Shown: positions 50,395 through 60,763 of the stretch, piece by piece | Layout of the letters: the number at the start of each line of letters is the position of its first letter | Position numbering within the stretch: the stretch's first letter is position 1 | Source: Proteus sp. FME41 | GTDB lineage: Bacteria; Pseudomonadota; Gammaproteobacteria; Enterobacterales; Enterobacteriaceae | Length of the DNA stretch: 64,000 nt | Direction: 5' to 3' | Assembly: GCF_014897315.1 (NCBI RefSeq) | Contig: NZ_JABUYL010000008.1 | Coordinates: 1 to 64,000 of the forward strand | Translations under genes and position numbers: made by a program | Notes under the pieces: generated by a model | Database searches by the model: none | What the model was told of the DNA's origin: nothing | The model's input: only the letters and a program-made list of their open reading frames with translations

Positions 50395-51108
50395 TCAGAC
50401 CTTCGGCAATTTTTGATCAGATTTTTGATGATTATATCCTTTAACCAGCAAACCAATCTCATCATCACGATGTGATTCTGGACAAGATAACACAGAAACT
50501 TGGCTATCTTTATTGAGAGTGACCGCGATTTGACGTAAAGGTTTAACGACAATGCGGTTAATACACCAGCTAATGGCAACGGTTAAAATAAGCCCCATCA
50601 ACAAATACGTTGTTAACATTAAAGCGACAGTATTACTGGCAAAGCGATAAAAACGATTTGTATCCGCCTGCAAGATCAGGTGCCCTGTATAGGATTTATC
50701 ATCTGTTGATGTAATACCGAGGGGTTGTAAAGGAATAACCGCTTCCACGGGGATACCAAAAAGCCAGCTTGAAAAATGAGAGACTTCTTTTTTAGGTGCA
50801 AAATCTAAGTTCATGACTTGAACGTTTTTGGGTTGCATGACAATCGCTTTACCGAGGATACCTGTCGCTTTTAACCCAATAATTTGTTGTTTGGCATCGT
50901 TTAAATCTGATCGTAACAATGCATCAGCGAGCGGTTGCTGGATACTGACTCCCGCATTAAAAAGCTGATTTTGATAATCTTCACGGCGTTGATCTATCAA
51001 ATAAACAAGTTGAATACTGATAAAAATAGCAATAGTCACCAACGTAACGCCTGCAACTGCAGCCATCTGTTTTATTGTTAATGAATGTTTAAGATGAGGT
51101 TTCATCAT
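50395..51108 (-). pseudogene. pdeK: C-terminally truncated PdeK/HmsP-type c-di-GMP protein
   Basis: The 237 residues match the sensory half of YhjK (PdeK/HmsP): TM1 near 17-37, a periplasmic domain, TM2 near 165-188, then HAMP (IVVKPLRQIAVTL, HRDDEIGLLVKGYN). It stops ten residues later, where the complete protein goes on into GGDEF and EAL. Only 174 bases separate its stop from yhjJ, so the enzymatic part (about 400 residues) is deleted, not frameshifted. The frame itself is intact and may still be expressed. GGAA lies before ATG 51108. Its position beside yhjJ and dpp is ancestral. Confidence 0.8.
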
Positions 51109-51622
51109 TGCTATTTCCAATATACATACTTGAACAGAGTGATTATACTGTATTTTTGTGATTATGTATCACTATCAATAAAGAAAATAGCGCTATAAAA
51201 CAGGCCAATCCATTAAAATAAAAGTAGATAAATATATAATTATTATTATTTGAGTATAGTTATAAGATAAAAATAGTAAAATAAAAATAGAAACTGACTT
51301 CCTCTTCATTACTTACAATTAATCAAATTTTATTTAATAAAAAATATAATTCACTCAAAAATGCGAGATTATCTAAAATTAAAACCTATTAATCACTTAT
51401 CAAAGAACTAAAAATCAAAATTAAATTTAGTCTATTTCATAATAGGAAATATTTTTTATTATAAAAAATTATATTTTAAAATAGTTATATAAACATAAAA
51501 ATTAACACCCTTTGAATCATTATTCGATTATTCAGTTAAGATTAATTAAATATATTAAATGAAAAACAAAAACAATACGAATAAACATATTGTTCTTGTT
51601 TTATTAGGTACACCCTTTTTAT
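51109..51622. other. AT-rich gap between dppF and the truncated pdeK
   Basis: About 514 bases of very AT-rich sequence with no ORF, no clear terminator for dppF and no visible remnant of the cellulose (bcs) genes that lie between these loci in E. coli. Confidence 0.5.
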
Positions 51623-52624
51623 TTAAGGTATTGCGTTATCCTGCTCAACCGCAAAACAAGCAATAAGCTGACCATGATAGTCTTTTAGTGTGGGTTGCAA
51701 TTGACTACATGGTCCAAAAGCTCGACGACAACGCGCCGCAAACGCACAACCTGGCGGTGGATTTAATGGACTTGGTAGCTCGCCCGTTAATTTAATACGT
51801 TCACGTCTTAATTCAGGGGTTAATCTTGGTGTTGCTGATAGCAAGGCTTGTGTATAAGGATGTTGTGGATTTTCAAAGATTTGAGCCTTTGTCCCTTTTT
51901 CTACACAACGACCTAAATACATGACAATCACGTCATCAGCAATATGTTCAACAACTGAAAGATCATGGGAAATAAAGACATAGGAAAGCCCCATCTCTTG
52001 TTGAAGATCCATCATTAAATTCAGGACTTGAGCACGCACTGAAACATCAAGTGCAGATACAGGCTCATCCGCCACCACAATATCAGGCTCAAGCATTAAA
52101 CCACGCGCAATAGCTATACGTTGACGTTGACCGCCAGAAAACATATGTGGATAGCGGCTATAGTGCTCTGTCTTTAACCCTACTTTAGCCATCATTGATA
52201 ATACTTTTTCTTTGCGTTCAGAAGTAGTAAGCGTTGTATTGATCAATAAGGGTTCTTCTAGAATTTGCCCCACTTTTTTACGTGGATTTAATGATCCATA
52301 AGGATTCTGAAATACAATTTGGATCTTTTGACGACGTAATTTCTCTGCCGATTTATCTTTAATTAATAGATTTTGTCCACGATAGGAAAGCTCTCCTGAC
52401 GTTGGAATTTCAATCATAGTTAATAATCGGCCTAATGTGGATTTACCACATCCTGATTCACCGACAATCGCCAAGGTTTTACCACGTTCTAACTCAAAAG
52501 AGACACCATCAAGGGCTTTGACTGTTTTCTCCTTTGAAAATAGCCCCCCTTTGACACTGTAATATTTTGCTAAATTAACCGCTTTTAATAAGGGAGTTGA
52601 TATATTTGGATTAACTTCAGCCAT
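51623..52624 (-). CDS. dppF: Dipeptide ABC transporter ATP-binding protein DppF
   Basis: This is the second ATPase of the dipeptide importer, 333 residues. Walker A is [12 protein letters not shown], the signature is [14 protein letters not shown] and Walker B is [13 protein letters not shown]. The C-terminal oligopeptide-transporter extension carries four cysteines ([18 protein letters not shown] and ACF), as in iron-sulfur-containing relatives. It overlaps dppD by 8 bases and closes the dppABCDF operon. Confidence 0.96.
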   Translation of the reverse strand: MAEVNPNISTPLLKAVNLAKYYSVKGGLFSKEKTVKALDGVSFELERGKTLAIVGESGCGKSTLGRLLTMIEIPTSGELSYRGQNLLIKDKSAEKLRRQKIQIVFQNPYGSLNPRKKVGQILEEPLLINTTLTTSERKEKVLSMMAKVGLKTEHYSRYPHMFSGGQRQRIAIARGLMLEPDIVVADEPVSALDVSVRAQVLNLMMDLQQEMGLSYVFISHDLSVVEHIADDVIVMYLGRCVEKGTKAQIFENPQHPYTQALLSATPRLTPELRRERIKLTGELPSPLNPPPGCAFAARCRRAFGPCSQLQPTLKDYHGQLIACFAVEQDNAIP

Positions 52625-53600
52625 GAGAGGGTCTCCCTGTATTATCTAACGGTGTATGGCATTTCACGCGATGCGCCCCTAATTCTCTTAAGGTAGGTTC
52701 GGTCTTATAACATTCATCATGCGCATAAGGGCAACGTGGATTGAGTAAACACCCGACGGGTCTATCATAACGACCCGGTACAACGCCCGGTAATGACGCT
52801 AATCGCGCTTTATTGCTAGCAAACTCAGGTAATGCTCTTAACAACGCTTGGGTATAAGGATGGCGAGGTGATTTAAAAATCTCTGAAGCCTTCCCTGATT
52901 CCACAACTTGCCCCGCATACATCACAATAATTGTATCCGCAGCTTCGGCAACTAACGCTAAATCATGGGTGATCAGTACTAACGCCATATTTTCTTGTTT
53001 TTGTAAATCAAGCAGTAGCTCTATGATTTGAGCTTGAATAGTGACATCCAGTGCCGTCGTTGGCTCATCAGCAATTAATAATTTAGGGCGACAAGCAATC
53101 GCCATTGCGATCATCACTCGCTGGCTCATTCCGCCAGAAAGCTGATGTGGATACACATCTAAACGAGAAGCGGGATCAGGAATACCCACCAGCGTTAACA
53201 GGTCAATCGCTCGTTGTTTACGTGTTTTACGGCTCCCACCTTGATGGACTTTTAACGCTTCCATAATTTGATAACCAACCGTAAAACACGGATTTAAGCT
53301 TGTCATTGGATCTTGGAAAATCATTGCAACATCTGCACCAACCAAATTTCTGCGCTCTGATTCAGAGATTTTCATTAAATCTCGACCATCAAAATAGAGC
53401 TCTTGTGCAGTTACTCGTCCCGGAAAATCAATCAGCCCCATAATGGCCAATGAACTCACTGATTTACCTGAGCCCGACTCTCCAACGATACCCACAACTT
53501 GCCCTTCTTCAACTTGATAGCTAATTCGGTCTACCGCTTTAAACGGAGTATCTTCATCACCAAAGTGAACAGATAATTGATTAATATTTAATAATGCCAT
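52617..53600 (-). CDS. dppD: Dipeptide ABC transporter ATP-binding protein DppD
   Basis: This is the first ATPase of the importer, 327 residues. Walker A is [13 protein letters not shown], the signature [16 protein letters not shown] and Walker [15 protein letters not shown]. The C-terminal extension has cysteines in [16 protein letters not shown] and VKCH. It lies 12 bases after dppC and overlaps dppF by 8 bases. The two ATPases form a heterodimer under DppB-DppC. Confidence 0.96.
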   Translation of the reverse strand: MALLNINQLSVHFGDEDTPFKAVDRISYQVEEGQVVGIVGESGSGKSVSSLAIMGLIDFPGRVTAQELYFDGRDLMKISESERRNLVGADVAMIFQDPMTSLNPCFTVGYQIMEALKVHQGGSRKTRKQRAIDLLTLVGIPDPASRLDVYPHQLSGGMSQRVMIAMAIACRPKLLIADEPTTALDVTIQAQIIELLLDLQKQENMALVLITHDLALVAEAADTIIVMYAGQVVESGKASEIFKSPRHPYTQALLRALPEFASNKARLASLPGVVPGRYDRPVGCLLNPRCPYAHDECYKTEPTLRELGAHRVKCHTPLDNTGRPSHG

Positions 53601-53612
53601 GTTCTTACTCCG

Positions 53613-54515
53613 TTACTGCTTTAATTTCGGATCAAGCGCATCACGTAAACCGTCACCCATTAAGTTAAAGGCAAGTACGGTAAACAAAATCGCCAGACCA
53701 GGGAACGTAACAACCCACCATGCACTCTGTGTAAACTGCAACACATCAGATAACATTGTTCCCCATTCTGGAGTTGGTGGTTGAGCGCCCATACCTAAAA
53801 AGCCTAATGCTGCCATATCTAAGATGGCGTTAGAAAAACCTAAAGAGGCTTGAACAATTAAAGGTGCGAGACAGTTAGGTAAGATATTGATAAACATTTG
53901 ACGCATTGATCCTGCTCCCGCAACGCGAGAGGCAATCACATAATCGCGGTTTACTTCAATTAAAACGGCTGCTCGTGTTAATCGAACATAGTGAGGTAAA
54001 GCAACAAAGGTTAATGCAATAGACGCATTAACAATCGATGGCCCAAAAATAGCCACCAACACCAATGCTAATAATAGGCTTGGTAATGCCAACATGATAT
54101 CAACTACTCGCATAATGCCGATATCAACAAGGCCACCAAAATATCCGGCGGCTAACCCTAAAATAATGCCTAAGATAAGCGAAAGCACCACAACGATGCA
54201 GCCGACTAATAATGAGAGGCGAGCACCAAACATTAAACGAGAAAGAATATCTCGGCCTACATCATCTGTTCCTAAAATAAATTGCCAACTTCCGCCGTCT
54301 TCCCAAACAGGGGGGGCTAATAAGAAATCACGAAATTGTTCATTAGGAGCATGAGGGGCAAGAAAGCCAGCAAATAATGCAATCAGCAACATTATTACGA
54401 TATAGATCAATCCAACAACAGCACCCTTATTTTGCTTAAAGTAGTGCCAAAACTCTTGGAAGGGTGTCATGGGTACCGGTGCATTGATGACCGGTATTAC
54501 TTTATTTTCAGTCAT
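53613..54515 (-). CDS. dppC: Dipeptide ABC transporter permease DppC
   Basis: This 300-residue permease has about six transmembrane segments. After a cytoplasmic N-terminus (FWHYFKQNKGAVVGLIYIV) comes the periplasmic loop GTDDVGRDILSRLMFGAR. The EAA-type ATPase contact loop (YVIASRVAGAGSMRQMFINIL) is near residues 195-215. Ten bases separate it from dppB. It pairs with DppB as the transport channel. Confidence 0.96.
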   Translation of the reverse strand: MTENKVIPVINAPVPMTPFQEFWHYFKQNKGAVVGLIYIVIMLLIALFAGFLAPHAPNEQFRDFLLAPPVWEDGGSWQFILGTDDVGRDILSRLMFGARLSLLVGCIVVVLSLILGIILGLAAGYFGGLVDIGIMRVVDIMLALPSLLLALVLVAIFGPSIVNASIALTFVALPHYVRLTRAAVLIEVNRDYVIASRVAGAGSMRQMFINILPNCLAPLIVQASLGFSNAILDMAALGFLGMGAQPPTPEWGTMLSDVLQFTQSAWWVVTFPGLAILFTVLAFNLMGDGLRDALDPKLKQ

Positions 54516-54525
54516 TATGCATTCC

Positions 54526-55545
54526 TTATTTTTTATGGCGAATACGAGGATTCACAATGCCATAAAGAACATCAACCAACAGATTGACGAAGATAATCAT
54601 GGTTGCAATTAAAAGTACGCCACCTTGAACAACGGGGTAGTCACGTCGTTGTAAGGCATCAATTAACCAACGCCCTAAACCCGGCCATGAGAAAATCGTT
54701 TCTGTTAAGATTGCTCCAGCTAGCATAGTACCCACTTGTAGCCCAATTACGGTAACAACAGGTAACATAGCATTGCGTAACGCATGAATAAGGATGACAC
54801 GAGCACGGCTTAGGCCTTTTGCTCTTGCGGTACGAATATAATCTTCACCTAACACTTCAAGCATAGATGAGCGTGTCATACGCACGATAACCGCTAAAGG
54901 AATGGTTCCTAATACAATAGCGGGCAAAATAATATGATGGACTGCATCGAAGAAATCACCTTCTTCTCCCCAAATAAAGGTATCGATAAGCATAAAACCA
55001 GTTAATGGATAACTGTCATCTAAAAAGACGCTATCAGCAAGACGACCTGATACTGGGGTTAAATCTAATTTCACAGACACCAACATGATAAGCATAATTC
55101 CCCACCAGAAGATTGGCATGGAATAGCCCGCTAATGACACACTAATCGCCGTATGATCAAAAATAGAACCGCGCTTTACTGCGGCTAAAACGCCTACAGG
55201 GATACCAACAGAAATTGCAAAAATCATTGCGCACACGCCAAGCTCTAACGTTGCTTTAAAGCGAGGTAAAAACTCATCCCATACAGGAATACGGCTTTTT
55301 AATGAAATGCCTAAATCACCGTGAAGAATGCCATTTAGGTAATTGATATATTGTTGCCATAAAGGCTTATCCAGCCCTAATTCTGCCATTAAATAGGCAT
55401 GACGTTCTGGAGAAAGACCACGCTCACCCGCCATAATCATCACCGGATCACCGGGAATGAGATGAACAAAAATAAACGTGAGTAATGTAATTCCGATAAA
55501 CGTAGGGATCACAAGTCCCAGACGTTGAAGGATAAATTGCAGCAT
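54526..55545 (-). CDS. dppB: Dipeptide ABC transporter permease DppB
   Basis: This is the first permease of the importer, 339 residues with about six membrane helices. The N-terminal MLQFILQRLGLVIPTFIGITLL and the FVHLIPGDPVMIMAGERG block are typical. The EAA-like loop is YIRTARAKGLSRARVILIHAL. It lies 165 bases after dppA, with a hairpin between that would let dppA be expressed in excess. Confidence 0.96.
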   Translation of the reverse strand: MLQFILQRLGLVIPTFIGITLLTFIFVHLIPGDPVMIMAGERGLSPERHAYLMAELGLDKPLWQQYINYLNGILHGDLGISLKSRIPVWDEFLPRFKATLELGVCAMIFAISVGIPVGVLAAVKRGSIFDHTAISVSLAGYSMPIFWWGIMLIMLVSVKLDLTPVSGRLADSVFLDDSYPLTGFMLIDTFIWGEEGDFFDAVHHIILPAIVLGTIPLAVIVRMTRSSMLEVLGEDYIRTARAKGLSRARVILIHALRNAMLPVVTVIGLQVGTMLAGAILTETIFSWPGLGRWLIDALQRRDYPVVQGGVLLIATMIIFVNLLVDVLYGIVNPRIRHKK

Positions 55546-55593
55546 ATCCTAATTCTCTTTTCAAACATCAGCTAAAAGATAGCGCTGATAAAT

Positions 55594-55610
55594 CAGGGGA
55601 AAGTCCCCTG
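55594..55610 (-). terminator. dppA-dppB intercistronic hairpin
   Basis: A perfect 7-bp stem (CAGGGGA/TCCCCTG, 3-base loop) lies in the dppA-dppB gap. It has no strong U-run, so it probably stabilises dppA mRNA or partly terminates, giving more binding protein than permease. Confidence 0.6.
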
Positions 55611-55710
55611 CGCCCACAAGTGTACTGGATGTATTCTTTATTATGGAATAGCGGTGCCTTTCACAAAAAAGACACCGTATTTAAGGCTATCCAACGATTA
55701 CGTATTGCTA

Positions 55711-57321
55711 TTATTTCAGAGAGACATTCTCAAAGTGATGTTTACCCAATGGATCAACGACATAGTTCTCCACTTTTTTGCTCACTGGCTCATAAACCGT
55801 TGAGTGGGCAATAATCAGTGCAGGGGCTTGATCATGCATAACAACTTGAGCTTGTTTATAAAGCTCAATACGTTTGTTGTGATCAGCCGTGATCCGCGCT
55901 GGTTGGATTAGATCTTCAAATGGTTTGTAACACCATTTGGAATAGTTTGAACCTTGCTCTTTTGCGGCACAGCTAAATAATGTGGCAAAGAAGTTATCTG
56001 GATCCCCATTATCCCCCGTCCAACCCATCATCACAGCTTGGTGCTCGCCTGATTTAGCTCGTTTGAGATATTCACCCCACTCGTAACTCACAATCTTGGT
56101 TTTCACACCAATCTTTTCCCAGTCAGCTTGTACCATTTCAGCCATACGACGCGCATTCGGGTTATAAGGGCGCTGTACTGGCATTGCCCATAAATCGATG
56201 GTAAAGCCATCAGCAAGACCCGCTTCTTTTAACAGTGCTTTGGCTTTTTCAGGGTTATATTCATAATCAACGATATCATCGTTATAACCCCACATTGTTG
56301 GTGGAATAAGGTTCTTCGCTTTTTGACCCGCGCCTTGATAAACCGCTTCAATAATGGCGTCTTTATTTACAGCCATACTTAATGCTTGGCGAACTTTTTG
56401 GTTATCCAGTGGCTTTTTCTCAACGTTAAACGAGATATAGCCCACGTTTAAACCTGGCTGTTCTAATAGGTTAATATCGCTATTTTGTTTCATCTTCGCG
56501 ATATCAGCAGGGTTAGGATAAGGCATTGCCTGACATTCGCCTTTTTGTAGTTTGGCATAACGTACAGAAGCATCCGGCGTGATAGAGAAAACCAAACGGT
56601 CTATATCCGGTTTTTTACCCCAATATTGGTCATTGGCTTTATAAAGTATCCGTGAGTCTTTTTGATATTGCAGTAATTGGAAAGCCCCTGTACCAATAGG
56701 ATCTAAATCCACTTTTTCAGGTGTTCCCGCTTTCATCATATTATCTGCATATTCCGCAGATAATATAGAGGCAAAGTCCATGGCCATATCAGCAATAAAA
56801 GGGGCCTCTGAACGTGTTAAAACAAAACGAACGGTATGATCATCAACTTTCTCAATTTTTTCGATCATGTTGTTCATATCCATTCCGGTGAAGTATTCAT
56901 AACTTCCACCAGAAACTTTATGGTAAGGATGTTTTGGATCCATTTGACGCATAAAGGTATACATCACGTCATCCGCATTAAATTCACGTGTTGGTTTAAA
57001 CGTTTTACTACTATGCCAGTTCACACCTTTACGTAAATGAAAGGTATACACTTTTCCATCATCACTGACATCCCAGCTTTCTGCCAGTCCTGGAATAATT
57101 TCTGTTGTACCCAGTTTAAATTCAACTAAACGATCATAAAGAGGCACTGAGCTTGCATCATAAGTGGTACCAGAAGTAAATAACTGAGGGTTAAATCCTT
57201 CAGGTGAACCTTCAGAGCAATACACCAGCGTTTTTGCCTGTACACCAGTAGAAACGGCTAACGCAAGTAATCCTATAGTCGCCGTTAAAATTCCTGTCTG
57301 TTTTATGGAGCTTTTCATCAT
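55711..57321 (-). CDS. dppA: Periplasmic dipeptide-binding protein DppA
   Basis: DppA binds di- and tripeptides, and in E. coli also haem, for DppBCDF, and it contributes to dipeptide chemotaxis through Tap. The signal peptide ends TGVQA near residue 29, followed by [19 protein letters not shown]. The SBP-bac-5 fold continues to 536 residues. CGGAG is the ribosome binding site before two ATGs; the first is chosen. A CACAACA stretch in the leader is a likely GcvB target. Confidence 0.97.
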   Translation of the reverse strand: MMKSSIKQTGILTATIGLLALAVSTGVQAKTLVYCSEGSPEGFNPQLFTSGTTYDASSVPLYDRLVEFKLGTTEIIPGLAESWDVSDDGKVYTFHLRKGVNWHSSKTFKPTREFNADDVMYTFMRQMDPKHPYHKVSGGSYEYFTGMDMNNMIEKIEKVDDHTVRFVLTRSEAPFIADMAMDFASILSAEYADNMMKAGTPEKVDLDPIGTGAFQLLQYQKDSRILYKANDQYWGKKPDIDRLVFSITPDASVRYAKLQKGECQAMPYPNPADIAKMKQNSDINLLEQPGLNVGYISFNVEKKPLDNQKVRQALSMAVNKDAIIEAVYQGAGQKAKNLIPPTMWGYNDDIVDYEYNPEKAKALLKEAGLADGFTIDLWAMPVQRPYNPNARRMAEMVQADWEKIGVKTKIVSYEWGEYLKRAKSGEHQAVMMGWTGDNGDPDNFFATLFSCAAKEQGSNYSKWCYKPFEDLIQPARITADHNKRIELYKQAQVVMHDQAPALIIAHSTVYEPVSKKVENYVVDPLGKHHFENVSLK

Positions 57322-57840
57322 TACTCTCCGAAATTGTTCTGTTGTGTTTTTGGTTTCCTATTTAAAAACGGAATACCTTTTTATTTTGTCATCATTCAAT
57401 TAACCAACAGTATTCCCTTACGTCAATAAGGGTTCACTCGGTAAAATGAACAAGTTATAAACACAAATGAAACGAATTCCGAACAAACTCAGAATAAAAA
57501 AATAATCTCATGACTAATACCTAGTCAATAAAACCACAGATTAAGAAATCCTTAAGTGAAATGACTGTTTTAAAAAAAGCCATAATTTGTGATTAACCGC
57601 TTAAATATTGAACTGATATTTTGAAATGAAACAAAGAACTTGGTGCTTTATTCTGTTATGAGAGAAAAATAATCACGCAATGAGATGATCATGACTTTAG
57701 TTTTAATCGGGTAAAGAGAGTAAAAGATACCAAACTAGAGTACCTAGCAAATCACTTAACTAGACAAGACTATAAAATTCAGTCTGTTATTAATAATTTG
57801 GATTATTTAGTAGTGAAAAATTCATATTTTTCACTTTTTA
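57322..57840. other. dppA upstream region
   Basis: These 519 bases hold the dppA promoter and leader and the 3' flank of the TpsB gene. Apart from the GcvB-like site no ORF, hairpin terminator or clear regulator site was found. Confidence 0.45.
57339..57350 (-). promoter_or_regulatory. Likely GcvB small-RNA target in the dppA leader
   Basis: On the minus strand AAAACACAACAG lies about 20 bases before the dppA start. It contains CACAACA, the C/A-rich motif recognised by the GcvB R1 seed; dppA is a known GcvB target in E. coli and Salmonella. Confidence 0.6.
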
Positions 57841-59523
57841 TCAGAAGTTCCATTTCCCACTAAACGTCAGCTGAGGCGAATAGTTAGGTTTTTTTTGAGA
57901 AGTTAATAAAGGTATTCCCACAATAACTTGATAATTCAACTGATTTACTGAGCCCTCTAGACCCACTGCAAATCCCACTAAGTATTTTTCTTTATTATGG
58001 AAAATATTTCCACGACGCTTCGATACCGAACCATAATCTAATGCGGAAAATAATAACTGCCCTTGAACAGGCGTTAACCATGACAATTTTTGTCTGAAAA
58101 GAAACTGATTCTCTGCTGAATAGCCAGTTCCTGAAGCAAAGCCATATACACTATTTAATCCACCAATCGTGCTTTTATCTAATAATCCATCAATCTCCGA
58201 TTTTGTCAGTTGTACGCTAAATTTGGGTTGATAAAAAAAGGGGTATGATACTGCTTTAAACGGGATCAAAGCATCGACCTCAACATTAAAAATAGGGACA
58301 CCATTTACAGAATGTATCGGGGAAAGCTTTGCGCCTTTGAGTGGAATACTTTGTTTATAATTAAGCTTTACATTAATATTCCCACCTCGTAGAAGTCGAT
58401 AATATTGCTTAACGCCGAGGGTAATATAAGGGCTACGGCGTTCATGAACATCAATGTTTTTACTAAATAGCGTATTGTGATAAGTATAGTATTGAAGCCC
58501 CGCCATAAGTGTTACGGTTCGTTGTTGAGATGGTCTAAATTGACGCTGAATATCAAAAGAAAAGTGTTGTTGTTGTATTCTTTGTCTATCCATAGCTGCG
58601 TTTGATATTTTATTTTTAGAGTCAATCTGATAACCCAAAAGAGAAAACCGCCAATAACGATATGGAAATTTAAAAAAGAAAATAGACTTTTTTATCCCTT
58701 GTGATTTCATGCCACCTAAATTACGCGAGAAAATAAGTGATAAAGAATCATTTAACTGTAATAAATTACCGAAATTAAATTTCACCTCTCCAAAGAGATC
58801 GCCGTGCATTTTTTTCTCTTTATTATCAATAGAGAGTGATCCGTTAAATGTGCTTTCCCCAACTTGATTAATCGAAATAAGTGTGTTGTGTGTATCATAA
58901 GAACCTACTTTTAGCACAACTTTGACCTTACTATTAGGCTTATCTTTTAAATTTGAAACACCTTGTTCAATATCATTAATATTCAATATATCCCCGCGTT
59001 TCACAGGCATGACTTGCGCAATAATACGCGATTTTGAATGCCTATTTTCAGCAATGATATCTTCAACACGACCTACTTTTAATGTGATATCTAATAAGCC
59101 ACGATCAGCAAATAAGTCAACTTTACCCGCCTCACTGGTGATGTAACCCGCGTCATACAATATTGCATTTAAAATATTAATATCTTGTTCTAATAAAATC
59201 TCGGTATGGCAATCGCTCTCTAACCGTTTTTTCCATTTATCAAGGGCGTGTTGCAATGAAGATGATGTAAAGTATTGTTGATTATGTAGATTTACTTGTT
59301 TGATGGGAAAACAGGATGATAGCGTTGCGATATGGGCTTTGCTTGTAGTGACTCCCTGTAAAGGCAAACTTTCTTCTTTTAATGTACTTATTTTATCTTT
59401 AAGCATGTCTTCAGACGTTAAAATGGGCACATCGCGTATAAAAAAATCATGGGTATTGGCCAAGGCTGTTTTAAAACAAAGAAAGAAAAGAATAAGAAAG
59501 AGAACAGATAACCTATTTTGCAT
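57841..59523 (-). CDS. Orphan two-partner secretion outer-membrane transporter (TpsB, ShlB/FhaC type)
   Basis: This 560-residue outer-membrane protein has a signal peptide (1-22, ending KTALA), POTRA-type domains at about 70-220 (ILNAILYDAGYITSEAGKV, VMPVKRGDILNINDIEQG) and a 16-strand-like barrel ending in NF. It belongs to the ShlB/HecB/FhaC family that exports TpsA adhesins or haemolysins. The lid-loop motif, normally VRGF or VRGY, reads GGLNSVYGF here. No TpsA partner lies within at least 4 kb on either side. dppA lies downstream on the same strand and a tRNA-Pro upstream. Confidence 0.82.
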   Translation of the reverse strand: MQNRLSVLFLILFFLCFKTALANTHDFFIRDVPILTSEDMLKDKISTLKEESLPLQGVTTSKAHIATLSSCFPIKQVNLHNQQYFTSSSLQHALDKWKKRLESDCHTEILLEQDINILNAILYDAGYITSEAGKVDLFADRGLLDITLKVGRVEDIIAENRHSKSRIIAQVMPVKRGDILNINDIEQGVSNLKDKPNSKVKVVLKVGSYDTHNTLISINQVGESTFNGSLSIDNKEKKMHGDLFGEVKFNFGNLLQLNDSLSLIFSRNLGGMKSQGIKKSIFFFKFPYRYWRFSLLGYQIDSKNKISNAAMDRQRIQQQHFSFDIQRQFRPSQQRTVTLMAGLQYYTYHNTLFSKNIDVHERRSPYITLGVKQYYRLLRGGNINVKLNYKQSIPLKGAKLSPIHSVNGVPIFNVEVDALIPFKAVSYPFFYQPKFSVQLTKSEIDGLLDKSTIGGLNSVYGFASGTGYSAENQFLFRQKLSWLTPVQGQLLFSALDYGSVSKRRGNIFHNKEKYLVGFAVGLEGSVNQLNYQVIVGIPLLTSQKKPNYSPQLTFSGKWNF

Positions 59524-59680
59524 TCATTTAGCCCTTTTAATAGGAAAATAGAATACTAGGTATAATTGGAATAGCAGTAAGATGATTTAGAGAAATCACC
59601 TTTTGTGCCGAAGATGCAGAATAAGGTAGAAATCTAATACATTTAATAATCGAAGTATTTAGGCCATACCTAAAACGACA

Positions 59681-59705
59681 AAACCCCGCTTTAAAAGCGG
59701 GGTTT
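59681..59705 (-). terminator. tRNA-Pro terminator
   Basis: A 12-bp stem (AAACCCCGCTTT/AAAGCGGGGTTT) lies directly downstream of the tRNA on the minus strand. Confidence 0.9.
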
Positions 59706-59712
59706 CTTAATG

Positions 59713-59789
59713 TGGTCGGCGAGAGAGGATTCGAACCTCCGACCCACTGGTCCCAAACCAGTTGCGCTACCAGGCTGCGCTACTCGCCG
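59713..59789 (-). tRNA. tRNA-Pro (anticodon TGG)
   Basis: A 77-nt cloverleaf reads CGGCGAGTAGCGCAGCCTGG at its 5' end. The anticodon arm is ACTGG-TTTGGGA-CCAGT (anticodon TGG), the T-arm has GGTTCGAATCC, and CCA is encoded. It closely resembles E. coli proM. At the similar dppA-flanking place, E. coli carries the other proline tRNA, proK. Confidence 0.97.
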
Positions 59790-60055
59790 AAATCGAGGTG
59801 CATCTTACTGCCAGAACCCCACTCCGTCAATACTTTTTTAGTATCTCCTGATTGTTCGTATGGTTTTCAATCAAAATGATTGATTTTTAACTTTTTTATC
59901 ATAAGAACGGCTCATTTTTAGTCTCAATTCAATATTTCTTTACAGTACTGATAAAAAACAAGAAAAAATAACAAATTTATTCTCTAATGTTATCGTTTAT
60001 TTTATGTGCTTTTTATATAATTAACTTATGTCAAATAAGGTAGGTAGTTTAAAGA

Positions 60056-60361
60056 ATGAAACAATGTTGGTGGAGTGCCACATTACTCTTATTAGTAACC
60101 ACACTTCCAGCCCAAGCAGCTACAACACATGCTTGCCGAGTGTACTTTAAAGAAGCTGACAAGTTTATTCAGTACATCTCTCAAAGAGAGGACCTAAAGC
60201 ATAATATGCCTGAAATTAAGGGAAATTTTGAACAAAGTAAAAAAAAGATAATGACAGCCCCCCTGACAGAACAAAAAATAATATGTGAAAAAGAAATGCA
60301 AGAACTGAATAGCCTTAATAAAATGTTTGGCCCTAAAGAAGAAACGGCATTAAATAAATAA
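60056..60361 (+). CDS. Small exported protein of unknown function
   Basis: The 101-residue protein has a clear signal peptide (1-21, ending LPAQA). The mature part is about 80 residues, mostly helical and Lys/Glu-rich, with two cysteines (HACRVYF and IICEKEM) that could form a disulfide, fitting a periplasmic protein made under DsbA. I do not recognise the family. GGTAGGTAG lies upstream of the ATG. It converges with the yidQ-type gene on a strong terminator. Confidence 0.75.
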   Translation: MKQCWWSATLLLLVTTLPAQAATTHACRVYFKEADKFIQYISQREDLKHNMPEIKGNFEQSKKKIMTAPLTEQKIICEKEMQELNSLNKMFGPKEETALNK

Positions 60362-60379
60362 TTAATTAAATAAACAGAT

Positions 60380-60422
60380 AATGACTAAATATAATTACTT
60401 ATTTAATATTTAGTCATTGTTT
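60380..60422. terminator. Bidirectional terminator between the small exported protein and yidQ
   Basis: A perfect 13-bp stem (AATGACTAAATAT/ATATTTAGTCATT) with a 13-base loop, then GTTTT, lies between converging genes. Confidence 0.82.
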
Positions 60423-60427
60423 TGATA

Positions 60428-60763
60428 TTAATTCTTATTTTCATACGTATTATTTACCGTGGTATCTTCCAATTTTTTTATACGTTCTTTAGGTGAGTTA
60501 TTACTTTTATCATCACTCTGGGTATAATAATCGTAAGGTAACAGTAAAGTATCTAATACGGCACTAAAAGGAAAATCAAGCAGAACCAATGGTTTCATTG
60601 CCCAACCGGTTTCGTCATCTTTTAGCATCGCCATATTATTTTTTGTCCCTGAATAAAGTTCTTTATTAGGGCTCGCATGTGTCATGACACTGGAGCAACC
60701 TGTCAGCAGCGTCGTCAAAAATGTGATTAATGTTAAATTTTTAGTCGTAGTTCTAAATATCAT
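60428..60763 (-). CDS. yidQ: YidQ-like lipoprotein (DUF1375, YceK/YidQ family)
   Basis: A 111-residue lipoprotein. The lipobox LLTGC gives a lipidated cysteine at about residue 23, followed by SSVMTHASPNKELYSGT. The family core is DDETGWAMKPLVLLDFPFSAVLDTLLLPYDYY. It is closer to E. coli YidQ than to YceK. YidQ's role is unknown. In E. coli ibpA and ibpB lie between yidQ and yidE; here only a 378-base gap does. Confidence 0.85.
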   Translation of the reverse strand: MIFRTTTKNLTLITFLTTLLTGCSSVMTHASPNKELYSGTKNNMAMLKDDETGWAMKPLVLLDFPFSAVLDTLLLPYDYYTQSDDKSNNSPKERIKKLEDTTVNNTYENKN

